Notes under the pieces: model-generated
The model's input: only the letters and a program-made list of their open reading frames with translations
Databases searched by the model: none
Told to the model about the DNA's origin: nothing
Shown here: one piece after another, positions 1 through 6,223 of the stretch
How the letters are laid out: each line of letters starts with the position of its first letter
How positions within the stretch are numbered: position 1 is the first letter of the stretch
Program-made: the position numbers and the translations under genes
NCBI GenBank assembly: GCA_021850745.1
Contig: JAJZKX010000022.1
Span: 1 to 13,370 of the forward strand
Length of the DNA stretch: 13,370 nucleotides
Source: Thermoplasmata archaeon
GTDB taxonomy: Archaea > Thermoplasmatota > Thermoplasmata > Thermoplasmatales > Thermoplasmataceae
Reading direction: 5' to 3'

Positions 1-18
1 ATTGCTTGATGCATAGAC

Positions 19-50
19 TATATATATAATTTGACATAAAATATAACATA
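19..50 (+). promoter_or_regulatory. AT-rich promoter region of the aldolase gene
   Basis: An alternating TA run at about 19-30 and a second TATA-like stretch at about 38-47 lie 35-65 bases before the aldolase ATG at 84. No Shine-Dalgarno sequence precedes that ATG. The second box is the better placed for a short or absent leader. The position is inferred from base composition only. Confidence 0.4.
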
Positions 51-83
51 TTTCTAATATCCTGCTGATAATATCAGTCAGCC

Positions 84-938
84 ATGGCAGGAAAACTCAT
101 AATACCAATGATAACGCCGTTCAGGAATAACCATCTTGATCGGGACGCCCTTGATGCATTTATGGTATATGCTGCAAAGAATGGGTTCAGTGGACTTTTT
201 GCAGGAAGTTCCACAGGCGGGATGGCATCCCTTTCCTTTGAGCAGCACCAGGAATTTCTCCAGTGGGCGCTTGAATTAAACCATGGACTTGAAATGTTTG
301 CCGGCATAACGAGGAGCAGTCTTGTAGAGACCATTGAGATGGGAAGGATAGCGGCGGACCTTGGCTATGAGAAGATTGTTGCCATCAATCCCTACTATCA
401 CAAATACAGCCAGGATTCCATCGTAAGATTCTATGACTCAATACTGGACGCATTTGATCTGGATGTTTATGCTTACAATAATCCATCCCTGAGCGGAACG
501 GAAATCCTGCCCCAGACTGTTTCCAGAATCAGGAAGGAACATGACAACCTTAAGGGCATAAAGGACAGCGGGAATAATCTTGAAAAATTCTCTGAATTCC
601 TGAAGATTCCAGGGCTTACCGTATATCAGGGCAAGGATGCACTCCTCCTTGATTCAATGAAGATGGGTGCTTCAGGGGGCGTATGCTCATCAGCCAATTT
701 CTGCCTGAATACACTGAAGATTGTGCAGGGGTCCCCTGATGCCAGCAGCATACAGGAAAAAACTGCACACCTGATGGAATTTGTGGCCAGATATGAGACA
801 CCTGGAATCCAGAATTATCTGTTCAGGAAACTTATAATGAAAGAGAAGTCCCCAAGGCATTACGTGAATATGCCGTTCGGTGACGTAACTGAGCCACCAT
901 CCGATGAACAGGTTCTGGATCTTGTCCTGCTCAAGTGA
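84..938 (+). CDS. 2-keto-3-deoxygluconate (KDG) aldolase, DapA/NAL superfamily
   Basis: A 284-residue class I aldolase of the dihydrodipicolinate synthase/N-acetylneuraminate lyase superfamily. It should cleave 2-keto-3-deoxygluconate to pyruvate and glyceraldehyde in the non-phosphorylative Entner-Doudoroff pathway, in the cytoplasm. The Schiff-base lysine is K160 in GIKDSG and the catalytic tyrosine is Y131 in YNNP. The pyruvate-binding loop near 41-46 reads GSSTGG rather than the GTTGE of true DapA enzymes. The GASGGVC segment at about 195-201 resembles the Thermoplasma KDG aldolase as I remember it. Length is normal for the family (about 280-300). No lysine-biosynthesis genes are nearby, which argues against DapA. 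The ATG at 84 is the natural start because the (beta/alpha)8 fold begins at once (KLIIPMITPF). The next gene is 38 bases downstream. A sialate lyase-like or other 2-keto acid aldolase remains possible. Confidence 0.85.
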   Translation: MAGKLIIPMITPFRNNHLDRDALDAFMVYAAKNGFSGLFAGSSTGGMASLSFEQHQEFLQWALELNHGLEMFAGITRSSLVETIEMGRIAADLGYEKIVAINPYYHKYSQDSIVRFYDSILDAFDLDVYAYNNPSLSGTEILPQTVSRIRKEHDNLKGIKDSGNNLEKFSEFLKIPGLTVYQGKDALLLDSMKMGASGGVCSSANFCLNTLKIVQGSPDASSIQEKTAHLMEFVARYETPGIQNYLFRKLIMKEKSPRHYVNMPFGDVTEPPSDEQVLDLVLLK

Positions 939-949
939 TGAACAATTCA

Positions 950-957
950 TTTATCTA
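950..957 (+). promoter_or_regulatory. TATA-like box before the MtnA-like gene
   Basis: TTTATCTA lies 20-27 bases upstream of the ATG at 977, the spacing expected for a leaderless archaeal transcript. No Shine-Dalgarno sequence is present in the 38-base gap. The match is weak and is supported mainly by spacing. Confidence 0.35.
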
Positions 958-976
958 AGAAAGACATGAACCGTCA

Positions 977-2014
977 ATGAAAGTAAACATTGACGGCGAG
1001 CTGAAGCATCTATTTGCAGTCTGGTACGAGAATGATGTGGTTAAGCTTATCGACCAGAGGAAACTGCCTGAAAAAATAGAGGTGTTCGAGGCAAAGAACA
1101 GTGATGATATTGCCTATGCAATCAAGGACATGGTGGTCAGAGGGGCACCTGCAATTGGTGTCACCGCTGCTTTCGGGCTTGCCATGGCCAAGAAAAACAA
1201 GGAAGACATGGAGGAAGCCGTAAAGAAGATAGGGATGACAAGGCCAACGGCATTTGATCTCTTCAAGGCCATAAATTACATGAAAGCTAACAATTTTGAT
1301 CTGGGCGCAGCCAGAAGATATTCCACGGAAATCAGCGGCAGAAGCAAAAAAATAGGTGAATTCGGCAACGAGCTTATTGGTAACGGCAGCAGGATCCTTA
1401 CGCACTGCAATGCTGGTGCACTGGCTGTGGTTGACTGGGGCACAGCTCTTGCCCCCATGAGGATCGCACACAACCAGGGGAAGAACATCTTTGTCTTTGT
1501 TGATGAAACCCGGCCAAGGCTGCAGGGCGCGAAACTTACTGCATGGGAGCTTGGCCAGGAGGGAATTGATCATGCAATAATTGCAGATAATGCAGCAGGT
1601 TTCTACATGAGGAGAAAAGAGGTTGATCTGGTTATAGTGGGAGCAGACAGGATAACTGCCAACGGAGATTTTGCCAATAAAATAGGCACATATGAGAAAG
1701 CTGTGCTTGCACATGAGAATAAGATACCGTTCTACGTTGCGGCCCCGGGAAGCACATTTGATTTCTCAATATCCAACGGTGACGGCATTCCAATTGAAGA
1801 AAGAGGAGAGGAAGAGGTCCTCATTGTGAACGGAAAAAGCCTCGGCCCTGCTGCCAGCCATGCCAGGAACCCTGCCTTTGACGTCACCCCCAACAAATAT
1901 GTGACTGCGTTCATAACGGAGTATGGAATATTCCGGCCAGAAGACCTTGGGCGGATGAAAAGCCTCATGGATAAGGACCTGTTCATGAAGGATGTGCCGG
2001 CCAGCACGGCCTGA
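977..2014 (+). CDS. mtnA: MtnA-like sugar-phosphate isomerase (methylthioribose-1-phosphate or ribose-1,5-bisphosphate isomerase)
   Basis: A 345-residue member of the aIF2B/eIF2B-alpha-like isomerase family, which opens a phosphorylated aldose ring to a ketose. MtnA converts 5-methylthioribose-1-phosphate to 5-methylthioribulose-1-phosphate in methionine salvage; archaeal relatives convert ribose-1,5-bisphosphate to ribulose-1,5-bisphosphate in AMP salvage. The catalytic pair is visible as C144 in THCNAGALA and D224 in VGADRI, 80 residues apart as in Bacillus MtnA (C160/D240). Other family blocks are RGAPAIG (55-61), TRPTA (88-92), DETRPRLQGAKLTAWEL (176-192) and NKIGTY (234-239). Length and motif wording fit MtnA better than the shorter ribose-1,5-bisphosphate isomerases. 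No other methionine-salvage gene and no Rubisco is in view, so the substrate is open. trpS follows after 26 bases and is probably co-transcribed. Confidence 0.85.
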   Translation: MKVNIDGELKHLFAVWYENDVVKLIDQRKLPEKIEVFEAKNSDDIAYAIKDMVVRGAPAIGVTAAFGLAMAKKNKEDMEEAVKKIGMTRPTAFDLFKAINYMKANNFDLGAARRYSTEISGRSKKIGEFGNELIGNGSRILTHCNAGALAVVDWGTALAPMRIAHNQGKNIFVFVDETRPRLQGAKLTAWELGQEGIDHAIIADNAAGFYMRRKEVDLVIVGADRITANGDFANKIGTYEKAVLAHENKIPFYVAAPGSTFDFSISNGDGIPIEERGEEEVLIVNGKSLGPAASHARNPAFDVTPNKYVTAFITEYGIFRPEDLGRMKSLMDKDLFMKDVPASTA

Positions 2015-2025
2015 TCTGAGCAGAT

Positions 2026-2033
2026 GAAGGGAG
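2026..2033 (+). promoter_or_regulatory. Ribosome binding site that decides the trpS TTG start
   Basis: GAAGGGAG ends 7 bases before the TTG at 2041. The two nearby alternatives, ATG at 2024 and GTG at 2033, both run into the TGA at 2042 within a few codons, so TTG is the only start consistent with the conserved TrpRS N-terminus. Confidence 0.55.
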
Positions 2034-2040
2034 TGTCTCA

Positions 2041-3177
2041 TTGACGGAAGATGCAAAGGTTACGCCCTGGGAAGTTTCAGGCAATCTTGGTGACACTGAT
2101 TACTCAAAGATAGCGGATAGGTTCGGCGCCAAGATCATTGACGCTGCCATGAAGGAAAGAATCGCGAAGTACACTGGAGACCTCCATCCGTTCCTGCGTT
2201 ACGATGTGTTCTTTGCACACAGGGACCTGGACACGATCCTTGATGCGTATTCAAGAGGAGATGGTTTTTACCTGTATACTGGAAGAGGGCCTTCCGGGAA
2301 GATGCACCTTGGTCATCTGCTTCCCTTCATGTTCACAAAGTGGCTGCAGGAGAAATTCAACGTTGATCTCATAGTGCAGATCACCGATGACGAGAAGTTC
2401 CTGTTCCGTGACTTGAATTCCGGAGACCTGGCCAAATACACCAACGATAACATACTGGACATCCTGAGCCTTGGCTTCAATCCGGAGAGGACCCACATAA
2501 TGGTGGATACCCTGAATTCTGGGCTGCTTTATAACAACGCAATAAAGGTAGCCCGCCACATAAATGTCTCACTGGCCAAATCTGTATTTGGCTTTGATGA
2601 CAGTGACAATGTGGGAAAATACTTCTTCACCAGCATGCAGGCTGTGCCGTCCTTCATCCTTTCTGAAATACTGGGTCGTACCATAAGATGCCTCATACCC
2701 TATGCAATAGACCAGGATCCGCACTTCAAGGTGGCCAGGGACGTAATGCCCAAGATAGGGTATGAAAAGCCTTCATCAATAATATCAAAGTTCATTCCTT
2801 CCCTGAAAGGAAGCGGAAAAATGTCGTCCTCGGATACCACAACCGGCATTTATCTTGATGACGACAGGAAAACCGTAAGGAAGAAACTCATGAAATATGC
2901 ATTTTCAGGAGGAAGAGACACTGCCGAGGAGCAGAGAAAATATGGCGCAAACCCCAACATAGATTTCTCGTTCAACGTTTTCAGGCTCCTGGAGAATGAC
3001 CCATCCGTTGTATCCAGGATTTATGAAGAATACAGATCAGGGCAGCTGCTGAGCGGGGAAATGAAAGCCATGACTGCCGACAGGATAAGCAACCTTCTGG
3101 AAGAGCTACGGGTTAACAGGGAGAAGGTGAAGGACAGTATTGCGGACTACATGTTCAGCCCTGACAGATTCCGTTGA
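2041..3177 (+). CDS. trpS: Tryptophanyl-tRNA synthetase
   Basis: A 378-residue class Ic aminoacyl-tRNA synthetase of the archaeal/eukaryotic TrpRS type, which charges tRNA-Trp with tryptophan using ATP. The archaeal N-terminal signature VTPWEVSG...DYSKIADRFG is at 7-29. The HIGH-class motif appears as MHLGH at 88-92, preceded by GPSGK. The KMSKS loop appears as KMSSS at 260-264. The IDQDP motif of archaeal TrpRS is at 223-227. Length is normal for the archaeal form (about 370-430) and no domain is missing. Translation starts at TTG, supported by an upstream purine-rich site and by the conserved residues that begin at position 7. It sits 26 bases behind the MtnA-like gene, so the two likely share a transcript without being metabolically linked. 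Confidence 0.95.
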   Translation: MTEDAKVTPWEVSGNLGDTDYSKIADRFGAKIIDAAMKERIAKYTGDLHPFLRYDVFFAHRDLDTILDAYSRGDGFYLYTGRGPSGKMHLGHLLPFMFTKWLQEKFNVDLIVQITDDEKFLFRDLNSGDLAKYTNDNILDILSLGFNPERTHIMVDTLNSGLLYNNAIKVARHINVSLAKSVFGFDDSDNVGKYFFTSMQAVPSFILSEILGRTIRCLIPYAIDQDPHFKVARDVMPKIGYEKPSSIISKFIPSLKGSGKMSSSDTTTGIYLDDDRKTVRKKLMKYAFSGGRDTAEEQRKYGANPNIDFSFNVFRLLENDPSVVSRIYEEYRSGQLLSGEMKAMTADRISNLLEELRVNREKVKDSIADYMFSPDRFR

Positions 3178-3361
3178 ACAGCGCAAACGATCTTGAGGAA
3201 CTGCGGCTCAGTCCATGATTACGATTACAGATAAAGTTCCGGCTTAAGGGCACCTGATGACTTTGCTGATCACAGCACAGACGCTCAGCCATGAATCTGC
3301 ACCATGGCACTCATTCCCTGAATTGCATAGAACCGTACAAAACAAATAATATGCGCCCGCA
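3178..3361. other. Intergenic gap with no convincing gene
   Basis: This 184-base gap separates trpS from the MFS gene. A TTG overlapping the trpS stop opens a frame of only about 14 codons, and a frame of about 30 codons in the second half has no ribosome site or recognisable protein. An AT-rich stretch at about 3340-3353 may be the TATA region of the MFS gene, although it is closer to the ATG (10-20 bases) than usual. I see no tRNA fold and no proper C/D box pair. Confidence 0.5.
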
Positions 3362-4528
3362 ATGACCGTGAAATTGCGGAACGTAGAGATCATTACTGCA
3401 GCTTCAACGCTCAGGGGACTGGCTTATTCTTCAATCTGGGTCTACAGTTCCATATATCTCCACGTCTCGCTTCATCTTTCCCTTGTCTATGTTGGCGCAA
3501 TCTTTGCCATAGGTGGAGCCATCTCCGGGTTGGTCCAGATTTATGGTGGGATAGTCTCAGACAGAATTGGATACAAGGTAACCGTTATACTTTCACTGGG
3601 AATTGTTTCTGTGATATACCTTCTTGCCACAGCTGACTCGGCACTTCTATTGTCATCTCTTGAGTTTCCTGCAATCTTGATTGCACTCATGTTCGGAAAT
3701 TCCCTGCAGGCACCTGCATCAAATGCAATTGTATCTCTTTCCAGTGATTTCAAGCTCAAGGGGTTTTCCATGCTCAGGGTCGGCAGCAATATAGGATGGG
3801 GTTTGGGTCCTGCAATTGGTGGTTTTGTACTTTCATATTACTCATTTTCTTCACTTTTCATAATTGGCCTGGCAATGAGCCTGGTCTCCCTGGTTCTTTC
3901 CTTCCTGATCTCCGAGCCCGGCAAAACCATGGCCGCCATCAGGAAATTGGGGACTGAGAACAGGTTTGTCATCCTTCTTTCCATAATTGCTCTGCTGCTC
4001 TTCATCGTGCAGTCCCAGGAAACTGTCACGCTTTCCAATTATGCAAGGATAATAAGAGGGCTTCCATACTATGAGCTGGGCATAATATACCTTACCAACG
4101 GTATTTTTGTGGTTGTCTCACAGCCATTCGTATTCCGCATTTCAAGGAAAATTGGGAATTTTATATCCTATGGACTGGGTACTCTGATCTATTCTGCAGG
4201 ATTTTTCAGCTACGCCTTTGACCATGGAATTATATCTTTTATCCTTTCAACTGTATTCCTTACCGTGGGAGAAGATTTTGCCTTTCCTACAGGCGTCACA
4301 ATGATATCCAATGTCTCCAAACCGGAGAATATCGGAAAGAACATGGGGCTGTACAACGCATTCCTCTCGGCAGGGCGTGCAGTGGGTCCCCTTCTTGGCG
4401 GTACTGTATACTCTCTCACCACGGACCCTGTGTTCCTCTGGTTCTACACTACACTTTCCGGATTTGCAAGCCTGGCTATTTTCCTGGGGATTTTCACGAA
4501 AAACCGGGCTGCTCTGGATCAACGATGA
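3362..4528 (+). CDS. Major facilitator superfamily transporter
   Basis: A 388-residue polytopic membrane protein of the 12-helix MFS class, probably a proton-coupled exporter of small molecules. The cytoplasmic loop 2-3 signature (motif A) reads GGIVSDRIGYKV at about 62-73. A motif C-like glycine-rich helix 5, GSNIGWGLGPAIGG, is at 141-154, a feature typical of the drug/proton antiporter branches. A second GRAVGPLLGG element lies in the C-terminal half, as expected from the duplicated six-helix fold. Length is usual for 12-helix MFS proteins. The substrate cannot be told from sequence. The gene stands alone: 184 bases follow trpS and the 5S rRNA gene follows on the same strand. A sugar or metabolite porter is the main alternative to drug efflux. 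Confidence 0.85.
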   Translation: MTVKLRNVEIITAASTLRGLAYSSIWVYSSIYLHVSLHLSLVYVGAIFAIGGAISGLVQIYGGIVSDRIGYKVTVILSLGIVSVIYLLATADSALLLSSLEFPAILIALMFGNSLQAPASNAIVSLSSDFKLKGFSMLRVGSNIGWGLGPAIGGFVLSYYSFSSLFIIGLAMSLVSLVLSFLISEPGKTMAAIRKLGTENRFVILLSIIALLLFIVQSQETVTLSNYARIIRGLPYYELGIIYLTNGIFVVVSQPFVFRISRKIGNFISYGLGTLIYSAGFFSYAFDHGIISFILSTVFLTVGEDFAFPTGVTMISNVSKPENIGKNMGLYNAFLSAGRAVGPLLGGTVYSLTTDPVFLWFYTTLSGFASLAIFLGIFTKNRAALDQR

Positions 4529-4570
4529 CCATAGATTCTACAAGCACTGAAAGCCATTCTTGCCAAAATG

Positions 4571-4579
4571 ATTTTATAG
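4571..4579 (+). promoter_or_regulatory. TATA box of the 5S rRNA gene
   Basis: ATTTTATAG is centred about 25 bases before the inferred 5S rRNA 5' end, matching the spacing of archaeal core promoters. It shows that the 5S gene is transcribed independently rather than as part of a large rRNA operon. Confidence 0.6.
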
Positions 4580-4599
4580 ATCCGTGATATGTAGTGTTC

Positions 4600-4718
4600 G
4601 TGACGGCCAGAGCGGCAGGGTCACACCCGGTCTCATTCCGAACCCGATGGTAAAGCCTGCCACGTTTCGCACGTGTACTATCTTCCGCGAGGGGATGGGA
4701 AATGCGATTCGCTGTCAT
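4600..4718 (+). rRNA. rrf: 5S ribosomal RNA, stand-alone gene
   Basis: About 119 nt with the conserved 5S layout. The terminal helix I pairs GTGACGGC (4600-4607) with GCTGTCAT (4711-4718) through Watson-Crick and G-U pairs. The universal CCGAAC of loop C is at 4638-4643, the helix III return strand carries GGTAAAGCCTGCC, and the CCGCGAGG block typical of archaeal helix IV/V is near 4685-4692. Order and wording resemble Thermoplasma 5S rRNA as I recall it. No 16S or 23S sequence is adjacent, fitting the scattered rRNA genes known in Thermoplasma. Ends are inferred from helix pairing and may be off by one to three bases. Confidence 0.93.
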
Positions 4719-4727
4719 ATCTTCTTA

Positions 4728-4751
4728 CCAATTGTATTTCATTTTCAATTG
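4728..4751 (+). terminator. Possible T-rich terminator after 5S rRNA
   Basis: Two CAATTG copies flank a T-rich stretch (TATTTCATTTT) just downstream of the 5S 3' end. Archaeal RNA polymerase stops at T-rich tracts, so this is a reasonable 5S termination zone. It also lies at the 3' end of the convergent small membrane gene. Assignment is by composition and position only. Confidence 0.35.
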
Positions 4752-4771
4752 AGCGAAAATAGATCATACAT

Positions 4772-4981
4772 TTATGCCGGTTGTTTTTCTGGCACCATCA
4801 GGACTAAACGTATGGCTATTATTGCAAATACAAGCCCTATTATGGAGCCAATATCCCAGATTGTTCCATTAGACGCTCCGAATGGATATTGCAATATGCC
4901 CAGCTGGTTGAGATATGTTGCAACATATGATATTATGATGGCTGCCATAATGAGTCTCTTCAGAAGCTGCATTGAAACCAT
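4772..4981 (-). CDS. Small two-helix membrane protein, unidentified
   Basis: I do not recognise this protein. With the chosen ATG it has 69 residues and two hydrophobic helices (LLKRLIMAAIIISYVATYL and a C-terminal helix around IGSIIGLVFAIIAIRLVLMV), ending in a short charged tail. The frame also opens farther upstream with ATGs ending at 5020 and 5041 (up to 89 residues). I prefer the ATG at 4979-4981 because the TATA-like GAATAAAATT on the minus strand lies about 27-30 bases before it and the extra N-terminal residues do not add a clean helix. The next upstream gene on this strand is another small membrane protein, and the two may be related in function. The 5S rRNA gene converges on it. 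Confidence 0.5.
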   Translation of the reverse strand: MVSMQLLKRLIMAAIIISYVATYLNQLGILQYPFGASNGTIWDIGSIIGLVFAIIAIRLVLMVPEKQPA

Positions 4982-5005
4982 GATGTAAACATGATAATAC
5001 AATAG

Positions 5006-5020
5006 ATGAATTTTATTCAT
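5006..5020. repeat. Short inverted repeat over the small-gene promoter
   Basis: ATGAAT and ATTCAT form a perfect 6-base inverted repeat around TTT. It coincides with the inferred TATA box of the small membrane gene and could be an operator, but AT-rich palindromes of this size also arise by chance. Confidence 0.3.
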
Positions 5021-5102
5021 GAACTGAAAATATAGAATCATCTGTAACCTTCTTCGCCAGGCGCCTTATTGCCGAGCGTCTCTAATTACCCCTCTGCAGG
5101 CT

Positions 5103-5129
5103 GCAAAAGCACTTTTGCCTGATCAGGCA
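5103..5129. repeat. Two adjoining palindromes at the end of the second membrane gene
   Basis: GCAAAAG-CA-CTTTTGC (5103-5118) is a 7-base inverted repeat with a 2-base centre. It runs directly into TGCCTGATCAGGCA (5116-5129), a perfect 14-base palindrome that spans the stop codon of the minus-strand gene at 5123. Possible roles are transcript end processing or termination, or a protein-binding site between the two small membrane genes. Confidence 0.5.
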
Positions 5130-5449
5130 GTTTCCTCGGAATCCGCACTTCCGGCATACCTGACCAGGTATACCCCCATGAGAACAATGAGCGCCACAAT
5201 AACCGAAAGAGAGGCTATGAAGGAGAAAGATGCCAGATCTATGAACTGCCCGAAAAGGATTATGTTGAGAACCATTATGAAAAGCTCCGTGTAACCTGCT
5301 GAATCAGAAGCCATGGCAGATATACCGAGAAGCCCGATGGCCACCGTTGCAAATGAAAGAAGGATGCCGTATCCAGTCTGCCCGATGCCGAATATCACAA
5401 TAAAACCATTGATTATGCCCAGAAATGCCCCGTCAATGAGAAGTTGCAT
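5123..5449 (-). CDS. Small multi-helix membrane protein, unidentified; start uncertain
   Basis: A 108-residue hydrophobic protein from the first standard start (ATG at 5449), with about three to four membrane segments and an acidic tail (SADSEETA). I do not recognise the family. AGGAAG, 6 bases before that ATG, could serve as a ribosome site. However, the same frame stays open for 55 codons upstream to a TAA at 5617, and those codons look like protein: a hydrophobic helix (RIIFIFPTLLYTASILSRAL), then an acidic loop (GEDADDD) leading into MQLLIDG. No ATG, GTG or TTG occurs in that stretch. The true protein may therefore begin near 5570-5590 at an unusual codon, or the 5' end may have been damaged. 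It is divergent from the MarR/exporter pair and shares their control region. Confidence 0.55.
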   Translation of the reverse strand: MQLLIDGAFLGIINGFIVIFGIGQTGYGILLSFATVAIGLLGISAMASDSAGYTELFIMVLNIILFGQFIDLASFSFIASLSVIVALIVLMGVYLVRYAGSADSEETA

Positions 5450-5590
5450 CTCAAACTTCCTGAGGCTGGTATCATCATCTGCATCCTCTCCGAAAATTCC
5501 CCGGCCAGCAAGAGCTCTGGAAAGAATGCTTGCTGTATATAGCAGCGTCGGGAATATGAAGATGATTCTCAGCAGAATCGTAAATATCAG

Positions 5591-5603
5591 TTTTTTAATA
5601 TAA
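5591..5603 (-). promoter_or_regulatory. TATA-like box for the divergent membrane gene
   Basis: On the minus strand this reads TTATATTAAAAAA, a good archaeal TATA box. It predicts a transcript starting near 5570-5575, inside the upstream-extended reading frame and about 125 bases before the first ATG. Confidence 0.4.
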
Positions 5604-5704
5604 TTACTAACTACTTAATTTCTGCTGCTGAATTCATCATGAAACGAAATCAATTGCAGAAGAAATATAGTTAGGTAATGCTAATAGTTAAGTATAGCTA
5701 AGTA
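5604..5704. promoter_or_regulatory. Divergent control region with repeated TTAAGTA-type heptamers
   Basis: Related heptamers occur on the plus strand at 5671-5677 (TTAGGTA), 5688-5694 (TTAAGTA) and 5698-5704 (CTAAGTA). On the minus strand they occur at 5612-5618 (TTAAGTA) and 5604-5610 (TTAGTAA). The plus-strand copies also form TTAG-N6-CTAA (5671-5684) and TTAA-N6-CTAA (5688-5701), inverted-repeat forms suited to a dimeric MarR protein. TTAAGTATAG at 5688-5697 also falls 20-29 bases before the marR ATG, where the TATA box should be. This points to autorepression by blocking the core promoter. Confidence 0.5.
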
Positions 5705-5716
5705 ATTTACCTCCCT

Positions 5717-6223
5717 ATGACTTCAATGCCAAAACCAGAAGGAGACATGGGTGGGAAAACTGGAACAGGGAGTGTGCTTTTTCATTCCCTGAGGTCAGTG
5801 ATGGAAGAATTCATGTTCCTTCAGGTAGAGATTACGCGATCATCAGGACTGATGGTCTACCAGTATGCTCTGATGCGATATCTCAGAGCCAATGGGCCCC
5901 AGAGGCTCACTGATCTTTCAAGGTTTCTTCACGTCAGGAATCCTACTGTTACAGGAATTATAGACACACTGCAGAACAGGGGACTTTTATCCAGGGAGGA
6001 TGATCCGGCCGACAGGCGTGCCTCAAGGGTTTTCCTGAATCCTGAGGGAATTTCTCTCCTGGATGCTATTGAAGAGAAAATAATATCCAGCGTAAGTGAG
6101 GCCATAGCCAGTGTTGATGATTCATCAGCGGCGAAGATGTGCAATTTCCTTGACATGATTGCATCATCACTGAGGGTATCCGCAGAAAATGAAGTTAGAG
6201 GAAGTGAAGCCAAATGCCATTAG
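5717..6223 (+). CDS. MarR-family transcriptional regulator
   Basis: A 168-residue winged-helix regulator of the MarR family, expected to bind DNA as a dimer and release it when a small ligand binds. The winged helix spans about 60-110: the recognition helix lies around NPTVTGIIDTLQNRGL (75-90) and the wing carries the family signature DPADRRASRVFLNPEG (96-111). Long helices on both sides fit the dimer interface. The ATG at 5717 has no ribosome site, but a TATA-like sequence lies 20-29 bases before it, implying a leaderless mRNA; ATGs at 5726 and 5747 are alternatives. Its 3' end overlaps the exporter start by 10 bases, a strong operon sign. The likely role is ligand-responsive control of the exporter and perhaps of the divergent membrane gene. 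Confidence 0.9.
   Translation: MTSMPKPEGDMGGKTGTGSVLFHSLRSVMEEFMFLQVEITRSSGLMVYQYALMRYLRANGPQRLTDLSRFLHVRNPTVTGIIDTLQNRGLLSREDDPADRRASRVFLNPEGISLLDAIEEKIISSVSEAIASVDDSSAAKMCNFLDMIASSLRVSAENEVRGSEAKCH

Noticed and set aside
1010..1714. A long minus-strand open frame of 234 codons opposite the MtnA-like gene
   Set aside because: The opposite strand encodes a complete enzyme with catalytic residues. The antisense translation is cysteine- and histidine-rich with no domain logic, typical of a shadow frame.
3215..3275. C/D box guide RNA suggested by CTGATGA followed by CTGA
   Set aside because: The two boxes are only about five bases apart and no second pair of boxes is at the right distance.
4584..4988. 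A 134-codon plus-strand open frame
   Set aside because: It runs through the 5S rRNA and the antisense of the small membrane gene, and its translation has no family-like features.
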